Shown here: positions 15,093 to 22,328 of the stretch, one piece after another
How the letters are laid out: every line of letters starts with the position of its first letter
Numbering within the stretch: position 1 is the stretch's first letter
DNA from: Pedobacter borealis DSM 19626
GTDB taxonomy: Bacteria > Bacteroidota > Bacteroidia > Sphingobacteriales > Sphingobacteriaceae
DNA length: 33,698 nucleotides
Direction: 5' to 3'
Assembly (NCBI RefSeq): GCF_000708285.2
Contig: NZ_JAUG01000053.1
Span: 1 to 33,698, forward strand
The notes under the pieces: generated by a model
Seen by the model: only the letters and a program-made list of their open reading frames with translations
Told to the model about the DNA's origin: nothing
Databases searched by the model: none
Position numbers and translations under genes: made by a program

Positions 15093-15986
15093 ATGGGTTA
15101 TCAGATAGAACTTAGGCACTTAAAATATTTTCAGGTTTTGGCCGAGGAACTGAAGTTTAGAAAGGCTGCAGATCGCCTTTTTATTTCTCAACCAGGCCTA
15201 AGCCGGCAGATTAAACAGATGGAGGAAATTTTTAACGCCCCATTATTCGATCGTACAAAGAAAAAGGTGGAGCTTACCGAAGCAGGCCTGTACCTAAAAG
15301 ATGAGGTAGATTTTCTGTTCAGCCATATCGAAAACATCAAGAAACAGATCAGCAATATTAATGAGGGCAAACAGGGCGAACTTCGCATTGGTTTTTTAGG
15401 TTCAGCAGCACAGAAAATCGTACCCGAAGTTATTTTTAAACTGAACAAAGATTTTCCAGAAATCAGAACCAATCTGGACGAAATGCCTAATAAGTTACAG
15501 ATCGAACTATTGGAAAAAGACATGCTCGACATGGGCTTTGTGAGGATGCAACAGTTTAAACCGGGTATTTCTAAACACATGATCCATCAGGATACTTTTT
15601 CGCTGGTATTACCTAAAAGCCATCCCATGAAAAAAGCATCATTTGAAGCGGTAAAAAAATTGGGCAATGAACCCTTTATCTTTTTCTCGGGTAACGACAG
15701 TCCATTCTATTACGACCTGATGATGAGTATTTGCGAGGATCATGGCTTTAAACCCAAAACCTATCACAAATCGGTTAATGCGTTAACCATTTACAAACTG
15801 GTGGAAGAAGGTTTGGGCATTGCCATTGTACCCACCGCTCTACAATATGGCTATCAGGAAAACGTAAAGTTTGTTGAGCTTACGCATATTCCGCAACGAA
15901 CAGAGCTTTACATGATCTGGAAAGAATCTAACCGGAACCCAGCTTTAAAAAATGTGATCAAACTGTTGTTGCAGGATAAGGTTTAG
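15093..15986 (+). CDS. LysR-type transcriptional regulator, probably of hutHU
   Basis: 297 residues. The N-terminal winged HTH is clear: LRHLKYFQVLAEELKFRKAA (about 7-26), then RLFISQPGLSRQIKQMEEIF with the recognition helix (about 28-47) and LFDRTKKKVELTEAG. The effector-binding domain begins with GELRIGFLGSAAQKIVPEVI (about 94-113) and continues through VEEGLGIAIVPTAL (about 246-259). The overall pattern is the BenM/CatM-like subgroup, which respond to small acidic pathway intermediates. Divergent placement against hutH, with a T-N11-A box between, suggests it controls histidine use, with urocanate as a reasonable inducer. The regulatory link is inferred from position. Confidence 0.92.
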   Translation: MGYQIELRHLKYFQVLAEELKFRKAADRLFISQPGLSRQIKQMEEIFNAPLFDRTKKKVELTEAGLYLKDEVDFLFSHIENIKKQISNINEGKQGELRIGFLGSAAQKIVPEVIFKLNKDFPEIRTNLDEMPNKLQIELLEKDMLDMGFVRMQQFKPGISKHMIHQDTFSLVLPKSHPMKKASFEAVKKLGNEPFIFFSGNDSPFYYDLMMSICEDHGFKPKTYHKSVNALTIYKLVEEGLGIAIVPTALQYGYQENVKFVELTHIPQRTELYMIWKESNRNPALKNVIKLLLQDKV

Positions 15987-16174
15987 GTTGTGATACTTAT
16001 TTCAATGAATTTAGAAAAGAGATTATAAACAGTGTTATTCATATCTAGCGGATAACTTCCTGTATCGCCATTATTCAAACTATAATCTAATTGTTTTTGA
16101 TCAGCGCATGCTAAATTATCAACCTTAAACCTACCCCATGGATTCTGCTTAACCAAAATAATTTCATCTTATTC
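15983..16174 (-). pseudogene. short open frame without start codon, possible gene remnant
   Basis: The minus strand reads 63 codons with no ATG at the beginning and an in-frame stop just upstream. It begins DEIILVKQNPWGRF and continues with CADQKQLDYSLNNGDTGSYP, ending KFIEISITT. The composition looks protein-like, and the stop overlaps the LysR stop. It may be the 3' end of a lost gene, possibly once joined to the 16208-16594 gene upstream. I do not recognise a family. Confidence 0.35.
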
Positions 16175-16207
16175 AATTATAACTACTTAACAATCAACTA
16201 ATTAATA

Positions 16208-16594
16208 TTATTCATTTTGTTTGTAAAGATCCAATTCTTTGAATTTCCCTTCTTCAAAGAAGAGCTGAAACTTATCCAATTCATTCTGATCAATAACCTT
16301 AAGATCAAAACTAGAAATTGCTTCAAAAATTAAACTGTCAATCTCATGTTGGCGTTCCAATTTGAAGATGGTTTCTTTGTTTCTATAAATAGACCTAAAA
16401 GATAATGTTGTGAATTTATCATCTACAACAACATCGAGAATATCTTTTAATGATGGTTCTCCATGAGGATTCTCATCTAAAAGAAATTTCTTTAAATCTA
16501 AACTGTAACTAAATTTAAGGTCAGCGATTAAACATAGTTCTTTCACCTTCGGCTCATACGTTATACCTGAGATTTTTGGCTTGATAATTTTCAT
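16208..16594 (-). CDS. hypothetical protein, unknown family
   Basis: 128 residues, no signal peptide or membrane segment, rich in Lys, Asp, Glu, Phe and Leu. It starts MKIIKPKISGITYEPKVKEL, has a regular alternation of strands in the first half (LCLIADLKFSYSLDLKKFLL, DKFTTLSFRSIY) and a helical acidic second half (IDQNELDKFQLFFEEGKFKELDLYKQ). I do not recognise the family. Its position, between a core metabolic locus and transposase debris, and its low GC suggest recently acquired or accessory DNA. Small acidic single-domain proteins of this kind are often toxin-immunity proteins, but there is no toxin beside it, so that remains a guess. Confidence 0.6.
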   Translation of the reverse strand: MKIIKPKISGITYEPKVKELCLIADLKFSYSLDLKKFLLDENPHGEPSLKDILDVVVDDKFTTLSFRSIYRNKETIFKLERQHEIDSLIFEAISSFDLKVIDQNELDKFQLFFEEGKFKELDLYKQNE

Positions 16595-16699
16595 TAAGAT
16601 TTAACGGCTTACAACTACATCAATTCAATCTCAGCCAATTTAATACATTGCTTTTTTAATTAAAATATTGCTCCAGTTTATCACCGTTCTATTTTTCTA

Positions 16700-16861
16700 A
16701 AATCCGTTTTTCCAGTTGTTGGGTTGAACTACTTTGACAATAGAAGTACCAATGCTTCAGCAGAATCTTTCAACGCTAAAATAAAAGCATTCAGATCACA
16801 GTTTAGGGGAGTGAGAAATGTGAAGTTCTTCCTATTCAGGCTATCCAAAATATATGACTAA
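16700..16861 (+). mobile_element. C-terminal fragment of a DDE transposase (ISAon1-like)
   Basis: A plus-strand frame ending at TAA 16859-16861 reads VVGLNYFDNRSTNASAESFN, then AKIKAFRSQFRGVRNVKFFL and FRLSKIYD. The N-x-x-[ST]-E-x-[FL]-N-x-x-I-[KQ] helix with a catalytic Glu followed by R-x-x-x-G-x-[RK]-N is the end of a group of DDE transposases common in Bacteroidota (the ISAon1 type, as I recall it). Nothing upstream of about 16700 continues the protein, so only the last 50 or so residues survive. It lies directly left of the 105-bp island repeat. Confidence 0.7.
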
Positions 16862-16887
16862 GCCCTCCCCAACTTTTTTGCTTGATC

Positions 16888-16992
16888 CGAAAAAATGAAT
16901 AATTTGGTGTTTCAAGAAAACAAAAAACCCTGTAAACATTTAATTTACAGGCTTTTAGTCAAATTTAAAACTATTTTCGCGGAATGGACGGG
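16888..16992. repeat. 105-bp direct repeat, left copy (tRNA-Asp 3' end plus downstream)
   Basis: Identical in length to 26557-26661 with about 5 mismatches. It contains a hairpin (CCTGTAAA-catttaa-TTTACAGG, from about 16929) and ends with GGAATGGACGGG, the complement of the last 12 bases of tRNA-Asp. It may be an attachment-site duplication or the remains of a second tRNA-Asp gene. Confidence 0.85.
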
Positions 16993-17014
16993 TATGAACC
17001 ACAGCTGTATACTC
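16985..17014 (-). pseudogene. remnant of a tRNA-Asp gene
   Basis: The 3' acceptor part (GGAATGGACGGG as read on plus) is followed after a large deletion by ACAGCTG..ACTCCT, which resembles the D-arm and 5' acceptor of the intact tRNA (CCAGCTG..CACTCCT). The anticodon arm is missing. The second half could be chance, so confidence is modest. Confidence 0.4.
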
Positions 17015-17046
17015 CTGAAAATAAATGTTTTAAAATTAAAATTATT

Positions 17047-17104
17047 GCATGCTAACCAAATGCTCACTATTTTTTGCAACTATTTGACTGTAATTGACTT
17101 CCTT
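17047..17104. repeat. copy of the sequence upstream of tRNA-Asp
   Basis: A run of about 42 bases (TGCTCACTATTTTTTGCAAC followed by TATTTGACTGTAATTGACTTC) matches 26926-26967 with about four differences. At 26926 it stands on the 5' side of the intact tRNA gene. It suggests that the left end descends from a whole tRNA-Asp locus. Confidence 0.65.
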
Positions 17105-17139
17105 AAAACTAAAAAAATAAATTATATTTTCAAACCAAT

Positions 17140-17710
17140 GTTATTCTACGATTGTCGAGAGGCTAAAAGAAAGCATAACAGCGCATCCTCGTATCGGTAT
17201 TCGGCCAATGGCCTCACGCAGAGAATATAGTCTCACCTGTCTGATGAATGAGCGACCAGCAAATGTAATTATTATAGACATAAAGATGCACAAGATGAAC
17301 GGATCCAGTGTACCGAATGAATCATCTAAATCATAGTTAACATCCTCACTATTGTTACTGAAAAACTCTACATCTACCAGCTGATTTAAGCAAGTGCAGA
17401 CGGTTGTTTTCAAAAAAAGGGAAAAGCCGCGATTTGAGCGAAGCAATTAATCGAGTAAGCAAAAACAACTCTTAATTAGATACAATAAAAGACTTTTGAA
17501 GCCGAAAGAAAACCGGATTTATCAGCTAATTGAGATGAAGATGAAATATCTAATTTAATAAACTGACTGACCACCGCGGAAATTGCAAAAAAACTTTTTC
17601 TTTCAGAACACACCATAAAAATCTGTCTAAAGAATATCTTCGGCAAGACATGCATAAACTGTGTAAGCAAGATTACTTCATTTGCAATAACAATAAAATT
17701 TTCTACTAGA
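17140..17710 (+). pseudogene. decayed LuxR/NarL-type response regulator
   Basis: Pieces of one protein can be followed on the plus strand across frameshifts and stops. Receiver domain: RLKESITAHPRIGI, then MNERPANVIIIDIKMHKMNG (about 17254-17307), whose DIKM carries the phosphoacceptor Asp and MNG the usual turn. Receiver end: DLSEAINRVSKNNS (about 17430-17471). HTH domain: LTTAEIAKKLFLSEHTIKIC, then LKNIFGKTCIN and VSKITSFAI (about 17562-17690), a clear GerE/LuxR helix-turn-helix. Several in-frame stops (for example before LTTAEIA) and the frame changes show that the gene is dead. Two open frames on the opposite strand here are shadows of it. Confidence 0.8.
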
Positions 17711-17857
17711 TGAGTCGGTATTTCTATTCCATCATCATATAAAGACATTTCTAAAGTTTATTGACTTAATTTTTTTTTTGAGATTTATATAGCACTTTTT
17801 CTGGCTTTTTTTTTAGATTAAACCAAAATATATTATATTTACTATAAATAAATTAAC

Positions 17858-18373
17858 ATGAAAAAAATCTCTTTCCTGCTGTTATTTGTATTATTCCAGT
17901 CAGCCCCAACCTTTGCGCAGTCTGCCTGGGTTACACAAAAAATCGACGAAAAATTGTCTGTAAAATTTCCAGAGACTCCTTCGAAAGTAATTAAAAAAGG
18001 TTCAGAGAGTTATGTCAATAAAGGAAAGGACAGTGTTCAATACAGTGCTATTGTTCTGGATTATAAAGTCCTGGCTAATTTAGATTCTTCTACACTAGCG
18101 TCTATGAAGGATACCCAACAATTTGCAGATCAAATTAGAGGTGGCATGGTGACGCAAAAGCCCAATTATACCTTCGAAGCTGCTAAAATTGGCAAGTGGA
18201 ATACATTCACTAATTACAGTTTTTCAGGAATTGATAACTCCAGTAAAGGTCGGCTATCTGTTCAAATGATTTTGATTGGGAGTAAAATGTATGTGCTTTC
18301 ATGCCTTGTACCCGACAAACTGGTTACAAAAAACGATGAGCGATTTTTAAGCTCAGCCGAGTTGTTGAGATAA
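17858..18373 (+). CDS. secreted protein of unknown function (island cargo)
   Basis: 171 residues. The first 20 form a classic signal peptide (MKKISFLLLFVLFQSAPTFA-Q), so it is exported, probably to the periplasm. The mature part opens SAWVTQKIDEKLSVKFPETP, then has short strands (YSAIVLDYKVL, KWNTFTNYSFSG, RLSVQMILIGSKMYVLSCLVP) and one central helix (STLASMKDTQQFADQIRGGM), which resembles the general plan of small alpha/beta envelope proteins. There is one Cys. I do not recognise the family. It is the only intact plus-strand gene on the island and ends before a terminator-like hairpin. A role in protecting the producer cell from the island's peptide is possible but rests only on location. 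Confidence 0.75.
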   Translation: MKKISFLLLFVLFQSAPTFAQSAWVTQKIDEKLSVKFPETPSKVIKKGSESYVNKGKDSVQYSAIVLDYKVLANLDSSTLASMKDTQQFADQIRGGMVTQKPNYTFEAAKIGKWNTFTNYSFSGIDNSSKGRLSVQMILIGSKMYVLSCLVPDKLVTKNDERFLSSAELLR

Positions 18374-18443
18374 CGACTTTTTCCAGGTTAAGCTTCAGTA
18401 AGAAGACAGGGTGCGTTTTGAGATGCACCTTGAGGCCTATGAT

Positions 18444-18477
18444 GGGGCTGTCCGAAAAGGTCGAACAGCCCCTTTTT
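18444..18477 (+). terminator. hairpin and T-run after the secreted-protein gene
   Basis: GGGGCTGT (18444-18451) pairs with ACAGCCCC (18465-18472) and is followed by TTTTTT. It lies 70 bases past the stop codon and doubles as the left end of a possible MITE. Confidence 0.75.
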
Positions 18478-18552
18478 TATTCGGGTACCTGATGGAGAAA
18501 TTTTTCATACAGCCGATTCTCAGACGTTAGATTTTCCTTTTTGGACACCCTC
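18444..18552. mobile_element. possible MITE-like element, about 109 bp
   Basis: The left end GGGGCTGTCCGAAAAGG and the right end CCTTTTTGGACACCCTC (18536-18552) are inverted with 14 of 17 matching. No open frame lies between. The ends resemble IS tips that begin G-[AG]-G-G-x-T-G-T-C-C. No clear target duplication. Confidence 0.45.
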
Positions 18553-18591
18553 ATTTTTATTTAAATCATATGAAGATATGGACGCGTTAAT

Positions 18592-18981
18592 TCAAGATTT
18601 GGTATTAATTTTTCCATGCTGGAATAAATTACCGGTATATCTAACCTGCTCAAGTTGTAAAATTAATTGTTCGATCTGTTTATCTTTTACTTTAAGTTGC
18701 TCTTTTAGCAGGTGTAAAATATCCTCTGAGCTCTCGTGTTTGGATGTGACCTGAGCCTGTTGATTTATATTTTGGAAATTTAACGGGACATCATTGAGTA
18801 GTTCTGCGGAATCAACATTAAATATGGATGCGAATTGACGAATCCTTTGAACATCAATTTTAGTTTTACCGTTTTCAATCAAGCTGTAAGCATTTTGACT
18901 TATGTTGAGTTTTTCGGCAATGATTTGTTGGGTTAAATTATTTGCTAATCGTAATCTTTTTATATTCTTGTTTACAGCCAT
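18592..18981 (-). CDS. XRE-family HTH transcriptional regulator
   Basis: 129 residues. A Cro/C1-type helix-turn-helix fills residues 5-60: IKRLRLANNLTQQIIAEKLN, ISQNAYSLIENGKTKIDVQR, then IRQFASIFNVDSAELL. The C-terminal half is a likely coiled coil (EDILHLLKEQLKVKDKQIEQLILQLEQ, about 86-112), which would allow dimers or larger assemblies, followed by a short tail. Such proteins bind palindromic operators. It lies 106 bases downstream of the LytTR gene on the same strand as the peptide-export operon. A palindrome overlapping the peptide promoter (25608-25629) is a candidate target. Confidence 0.88.
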   Translation of the reverse strand: MAVNKNIKRLRLANNLTQQIIAEKLNISQNAYSLIENGKTKIDVQRIRQFASIFNVDSAELLNDVPLNFQNINQQAQVTSKHESSEDILHLLKEQLKVKDKQIEQLILQLEQVRYTGNLFQHGKINTKS

Positions 18982-19087
18982 TGTTGATCTTTTGAGGTCG
19001 GTTTAATTTAGGTTTGGAGATACTCTTAATTAGTTTTGGCGCGTCATAGGTACTAAACATATGTTTTGGATCACTAATCTTAAATAT

Positions 19088-19798
19088 TTATCTTTTTCTT
19101 AATATTCTGTAATAGGACTGCGCATATTTCCTGCCAATTGCAATCTCCAAATCGTTTCCAAGTACAACATAAGTTCTTGCCATACTTTTAATATGGTTCT
19201 CCGAGATGATAAATGATCGGTGTACCTGGATAAATCCATCCCTATCCCTAAGTAGTCCCCAAACTTCAGAGAAAGTAGAGTTAGAAAGCAGGGTTTCCTG
19301 CGTCGTATAAATCCTCGTCATCCTTTCCTGCGCCTGGACTGCTATGATGCTTGGGGCCTCAATTTTAATCAATCCGTTTCTTTCAACTTTATTTTTTACG
19401 ACAATGAATTTATCTTCCGGCTTAGTGAAATTTTTAAGGGACGGGGATAAAAGCCTTTGGGTAGCCTGCGTAAATTTTACGGGCGAAATGGGTTTAAGTA
19501 AAAATCCGTCGGCATCAATTTCGTAGGAACTTATCGCATAATTGGAGTGCGCAGTTGTAAATACGAGTTTATGAGCTTTGTGCCTTATTAATTTTGCGAG
19601 TTCAATACCATTAATTTCAGGCATTTCAATATCGAGAAAAATAATATCGACAGGCTTTTTCAGCTTTTCGATTTCCTTCAAGGCAAGCATCGGATTACGA
19701 TAGGCTTTAATTAACCTCATATTGGGTTGTAAGGCAATATAATCCGTCAATATTTCGAGTGCCGAGCACTCATCGTCAATGGCAAAACATGTATACAT
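19088..19798 (-). CDS. LytTR-family response regulator
   Basis: 236 residues. The receiver domain occupies about 1-120: acidic pocket AIDDE (6-10), phosphoacceptor in DIIFLDIEMP (Asp56), conserved Thr in VFTTAHS and Lys in FLLKPIS. The LytTR DNA-binding domain occupies about 135-236: FIVVKNKVERNGLIKIEAPS, RMTRIYTTQETLLSNSTFSE and FIQVHRSFIISENHIKSMAR with the recognition region. This is the AgrA/ComE class, which often controls peptide production in response to a membrane sensor kinase. No partner kinase is in the window, so an unlinked kinase or another trigger must be assumed. It is preceded by a 364-base gap after the exporter gene and probably has its own promoter. Confidence 0.92.
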   Translation of the reverse strand: MYTCFAIDDECSALEILTDYIALQPNMRLIKAYRNPMLALKEIEKLKKPVDIIFLDIEMPEINGIELAKLIRHKAHKLVFTTAHSNYAISSYEIDADGFLLKPISPVKFTQATQRLLSPSLKNFTKPEDKFIVVKNKVERNGLIKIEAPSIIAVQAQERMTRIYTTQETLLSNSTFSEVWGLLRDRDGFIQVHRSFIISENHIKSMARTYVVLGNDLEIAIGRKYAQSYYRILRKR

Positions 19799-20162
19799 AT
19801 TCCCTAGCGTTAAAGTATTAATAGAGAGTTAAAGGGGATTGTAACGACCAAATTACCTATTAGATTTGTAATCTGCAAATGAAGTTATTATGGTTTTAAC
19901 CAAAAATTGTTGTTCATGAACCTATGGCCGTTGTTGGTGTATCCTTATAGGTTATTGATGTAGAATTTTTATTTTTATTATAATTCATTGGGACGAGTAT
20001 TAAATCCTTCTCTGGCGTTAAGGCAACCACCTTTGAGGAGTGCTTAGTTCCCACTCGTAAGAAGCCAGCTCGCCAACTTATCTAGATGTTTATTTAAGCC
20101 CTTTCAATCAACGTGTCTTGCCTTACCAGGGTAGCGTTTTGAGCATCAAGGTTATCGAGTGC
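19799..20162. other. gap between exporter and LytTR genes
   Basis: No intact gene. The minus strand directly after the exporter stop has a short open stretch reading ALDNLDAQNATLVRQDTLIE-RA followed by a stop (about 20093-20161), which looks like the end of a lost protein but is too short to name. I see no terminator hairpin. Confidence 0.3.
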
Positions 20163-22328
20163 TTAAAGGATTCCAAGGTGAGAGTTCCATAGGGCATTAT
20201 AGTGAGAATCTTGTGCGATTAGGGCGTCATGGGTCCCTTGTTCAATCAACTTGCCATTTTTCAGAACTAAAATTTCGTCACAGTTTTTGATTGTCGACAG
20301 GCGGTGTGCAATGGTGATTATGGTTTTATTTTGCTGTTTAAAGAGGGTGAGTGTTTCCTGCACCTTCCGTTCGCTGATTGGATCAAGGGAGGAAGTGGCC
20401 TCATCGAGTATTAAAATTTCGGGTTTTCTGTACAATGCCCTCGCGATACCCAGTCGTTGTTTTTGACCACCAGACAGATTGGTTCCCTGTTCATTGATTA
20501 TGGTGTAATAATTATTGGGTAGTTTTTCAACAAACTCATTAATACCCAACAGGGTACATATTTGCAAAATCCGCTGCAAATCCGGTTCAAAATCTCCGAT
20601 GGCAATGTTTTCAATGACAGTCCCTGCAAACAGGTCGACCTGCTGAGGCACGACGCTCACGATTTTCCGCAGGCTCTCATTACTCACATGTTTTATATCC
20701 AAGCCACCGATTGTAATGCTCCCATCCTTTAAAGGGTAAAGATTTTGCAGGATGGACAACAAAGTCGATTTCCCACTTCCACTTTCGCCAACAATTGCGG
20801 TATTACAATTTTTCCGGATAACGACATTGAATCCGTCAAAAACCATGGCTCTGGTTCCATAGCGGAAGCTAACATTGTTAAAGTGTATATCTCCGACCAT
20901 TGCGGGGGTAAGCTGGGCTTTGTCCTGAGCTGAGCTTTCAATCTCCAAGTCTATGATTTCAAATAGGCGGTCTGCTGCTATCAAGGCATCCTGGATACTT
21001 TTATTTGCGCCTATTAGTGAGGCCGCAGGACCTGTCAGGTAGCCTATCAAAGCATAAAAAGACAATAATTCTCCTGGTGTCAGCTCACGCTGAACAACAA
21101 AATACCCCCCTGCCCATAATATAAAAATGGTGAACAGCCTGGTGAAAAAATCAGCGCTATTGGCCAAGTGCAATCCTTTAATACTGCTTAAATAAACGGC
21201 CTTCAGCAGTTCGATAAAATTATTTTCAGTTTTGAGGTTTGAGTATCCCTCCAGTCCGAAACGTTTTATGGTTCCTGCTCCATTGATGCTTTCCACCAAT
21301 TGTGTTTCCAGAAGGGCCCCATTTTCCATCAGTATCCGCTGCCACTTTTTATTGACTTTATTACTTATATAAAATATTATGCCGTACACGGGAATTATGG
21401 CCAGCATAATTAGGGCGAGTTTCCAGTAATAAAGGAACATAATGGTTACTGAAAAGCAAATGATGAGTACGTTGACCAGCATATTAAGGGCGATATCGTT
21501 GATGAACACCCTTATTTTAACCGCATCATTTACCCGGCTGATGATTTCGCCCACACGCATGGTATCAAAAAACCGCTGAGGCAGTTTTAATAAATGCTTG
21601 TAATAACCTAAGATCAGCCTGGCATCGATCATCTGCCCGGTCCGCAATCCCAGAACGGTTTTAAAATAATTGATAATGACCTGAAATATTAAAATAACGA
21701 TCATGCCCACGCTCATTAAATTAAGTAGGCGTGTATTACTTTCGACCAGTACAAAATCGATTATTTTTTGTACATATATGGAGGTACTCAGTCCCAATAT
21801 GGTATAAATTACAGCTCCGATTACCGCTTGTAACATCATACTTTTATGTGGTGCCAACAACAACCAGAAACGTTTAATATTCGAGGTTTTTTCAGATCCT
21901 GTAACAAAATCATCATCGGGCATGAGCACTACAATCACCCCACTCCATTCCTTTTTAAAGTCCTCCACAGGCTTCTTTTCGATCGACCCGTAGATTGGGT
22001 CCATGTAGACCACGTGTTTCTCGGTTATCTTATAGATGACCACATAATGGTGTAACCCAATGGCCGTTACGATATGGGCAATGGCGGGAAGTGGGATTTT
22101 TGTAAGGCTTTCGATTGTTCCCTTTGCGCCTTTAGCCTGAAAACCAAGGTGCTCGGCGGCTTCAATGAGGCCTAAAACATTCGTACCCCGCTTATCCGTT
22201 CCGGCGTATTGTCTTATCCGGCTTACCGGTATTTGAAGGCGATAGTGTGCGGTTATGGATGCAATACAAGCCGCCCCGCAATCGGTTATGTCGCGTTGCT
22301 TAATTTTAACCCCTCGATTCATGCTCAT
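20163..22328 (-). CDS. peptidase-containing ABC exporter (C39 peptidase, membrane and ATPase domains)
   Basis: 721 residues, an inner-membrane enzyme that cuts double-glycine leaders and exports the mature peptide. C39 peptidase (about 8-135): oxyanion Gln11 in KQRD, catalytic Cys17 in TDCGAAC, His94 in GLHHYVVI and Asp110 in YMDP, all intact. Membrane domain (about 155-440): six hydrophobic segments starting with MLQAVIGAVIYTILGLSTSI, with the FFDTMRVGEIISRVNDA coupling region. ATPase domain (about 480-721): Walker A GESGSGKST (514-522), signature LSGGQKQR (about 618), Walker B ILILDEATSSLD (about 638) and switch His in AHRLSTI. The start overlaps the end of the HlyD gene by 23 bases, so translation is coupled. 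The natural substrate is the 74-residue peptide at the head of the operon. A dead relative lies at 8050-8526. Confidence 0.96.
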   Translation of the reverse strand: MSMNRGVKIKQRDITDCGAACIASITAHYRLQIPVSRIRQYAGTDKRGTNVLGLIEAAEHLGFQAKGAKGTIESLTKIPLPAIAHIVTAIGLHHYVVIYKITEKHVVYMDPIYGSIEKKPVEDFKKEWSGVIVVLMPDDDFVTGSEKTSNIKRFWLLLAPHKSMMLQAVIGAVIYTILGLSTSIYVQKIIDFVLVESNTRLLNLMSVGMIVILIFQVIINYFKTVLGLRTGQMIDARLILGYYKHLLKLPQRFFDTMRVGEIISRVNDAVKIRVFINDIALNMLVNVLIICFSVTIMFLYYWKLALIMLAIIPVYGIIFYISNKVNKKWQRILMENGALLETQLVESINGAGTIKRFGLEGYSNLKTENNFIELLKAVYLSSIKGLHLANSADFFTRLFTIFILWAGGYFVVQRELTPGELLSFYALIGYLTGPAASLIGANKSIQDALIAADRLFEIIDLEIESSAQDKAQLTPAMVGDIHFNNVSFRYGTRAMVFDGFNVVIRKNCNTAIVGESGSGKSTLLSILQNLYPLKDGSITIGGLDIKHVSNESLRKIVSVVPQQVDLFAGTVIENIAIGDFEPDLQRILQICTLLGINEFVEKLPNNYYTIINEQGTNLSGGQKQRLGIARALYRKPEILILDEATSSLDPISERKVQETLTLFKQQNKTIITIAHRLSTIKNCDEILVLKNGKLIEQGTHDALIAQDSHYNALWNSHLGIL

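Noticed and set aside
16895..17230. Plus-strand 111-codon frame across the left repeat
   Set aside because: It translates the tRNA-flanking repeat, which appears in the same frame at 26525-26803 across the tRNA itself, so it is not coding.
17141..17748. Two minus-strand open frames (101 and 90 codons)
   Set aside because: The plus strand of the same stretch carries ordered pieces of a response regulator (receiver and LuxR HTH) with stops. The minus frames show no motif and are best explained as shadows of that dead gene.
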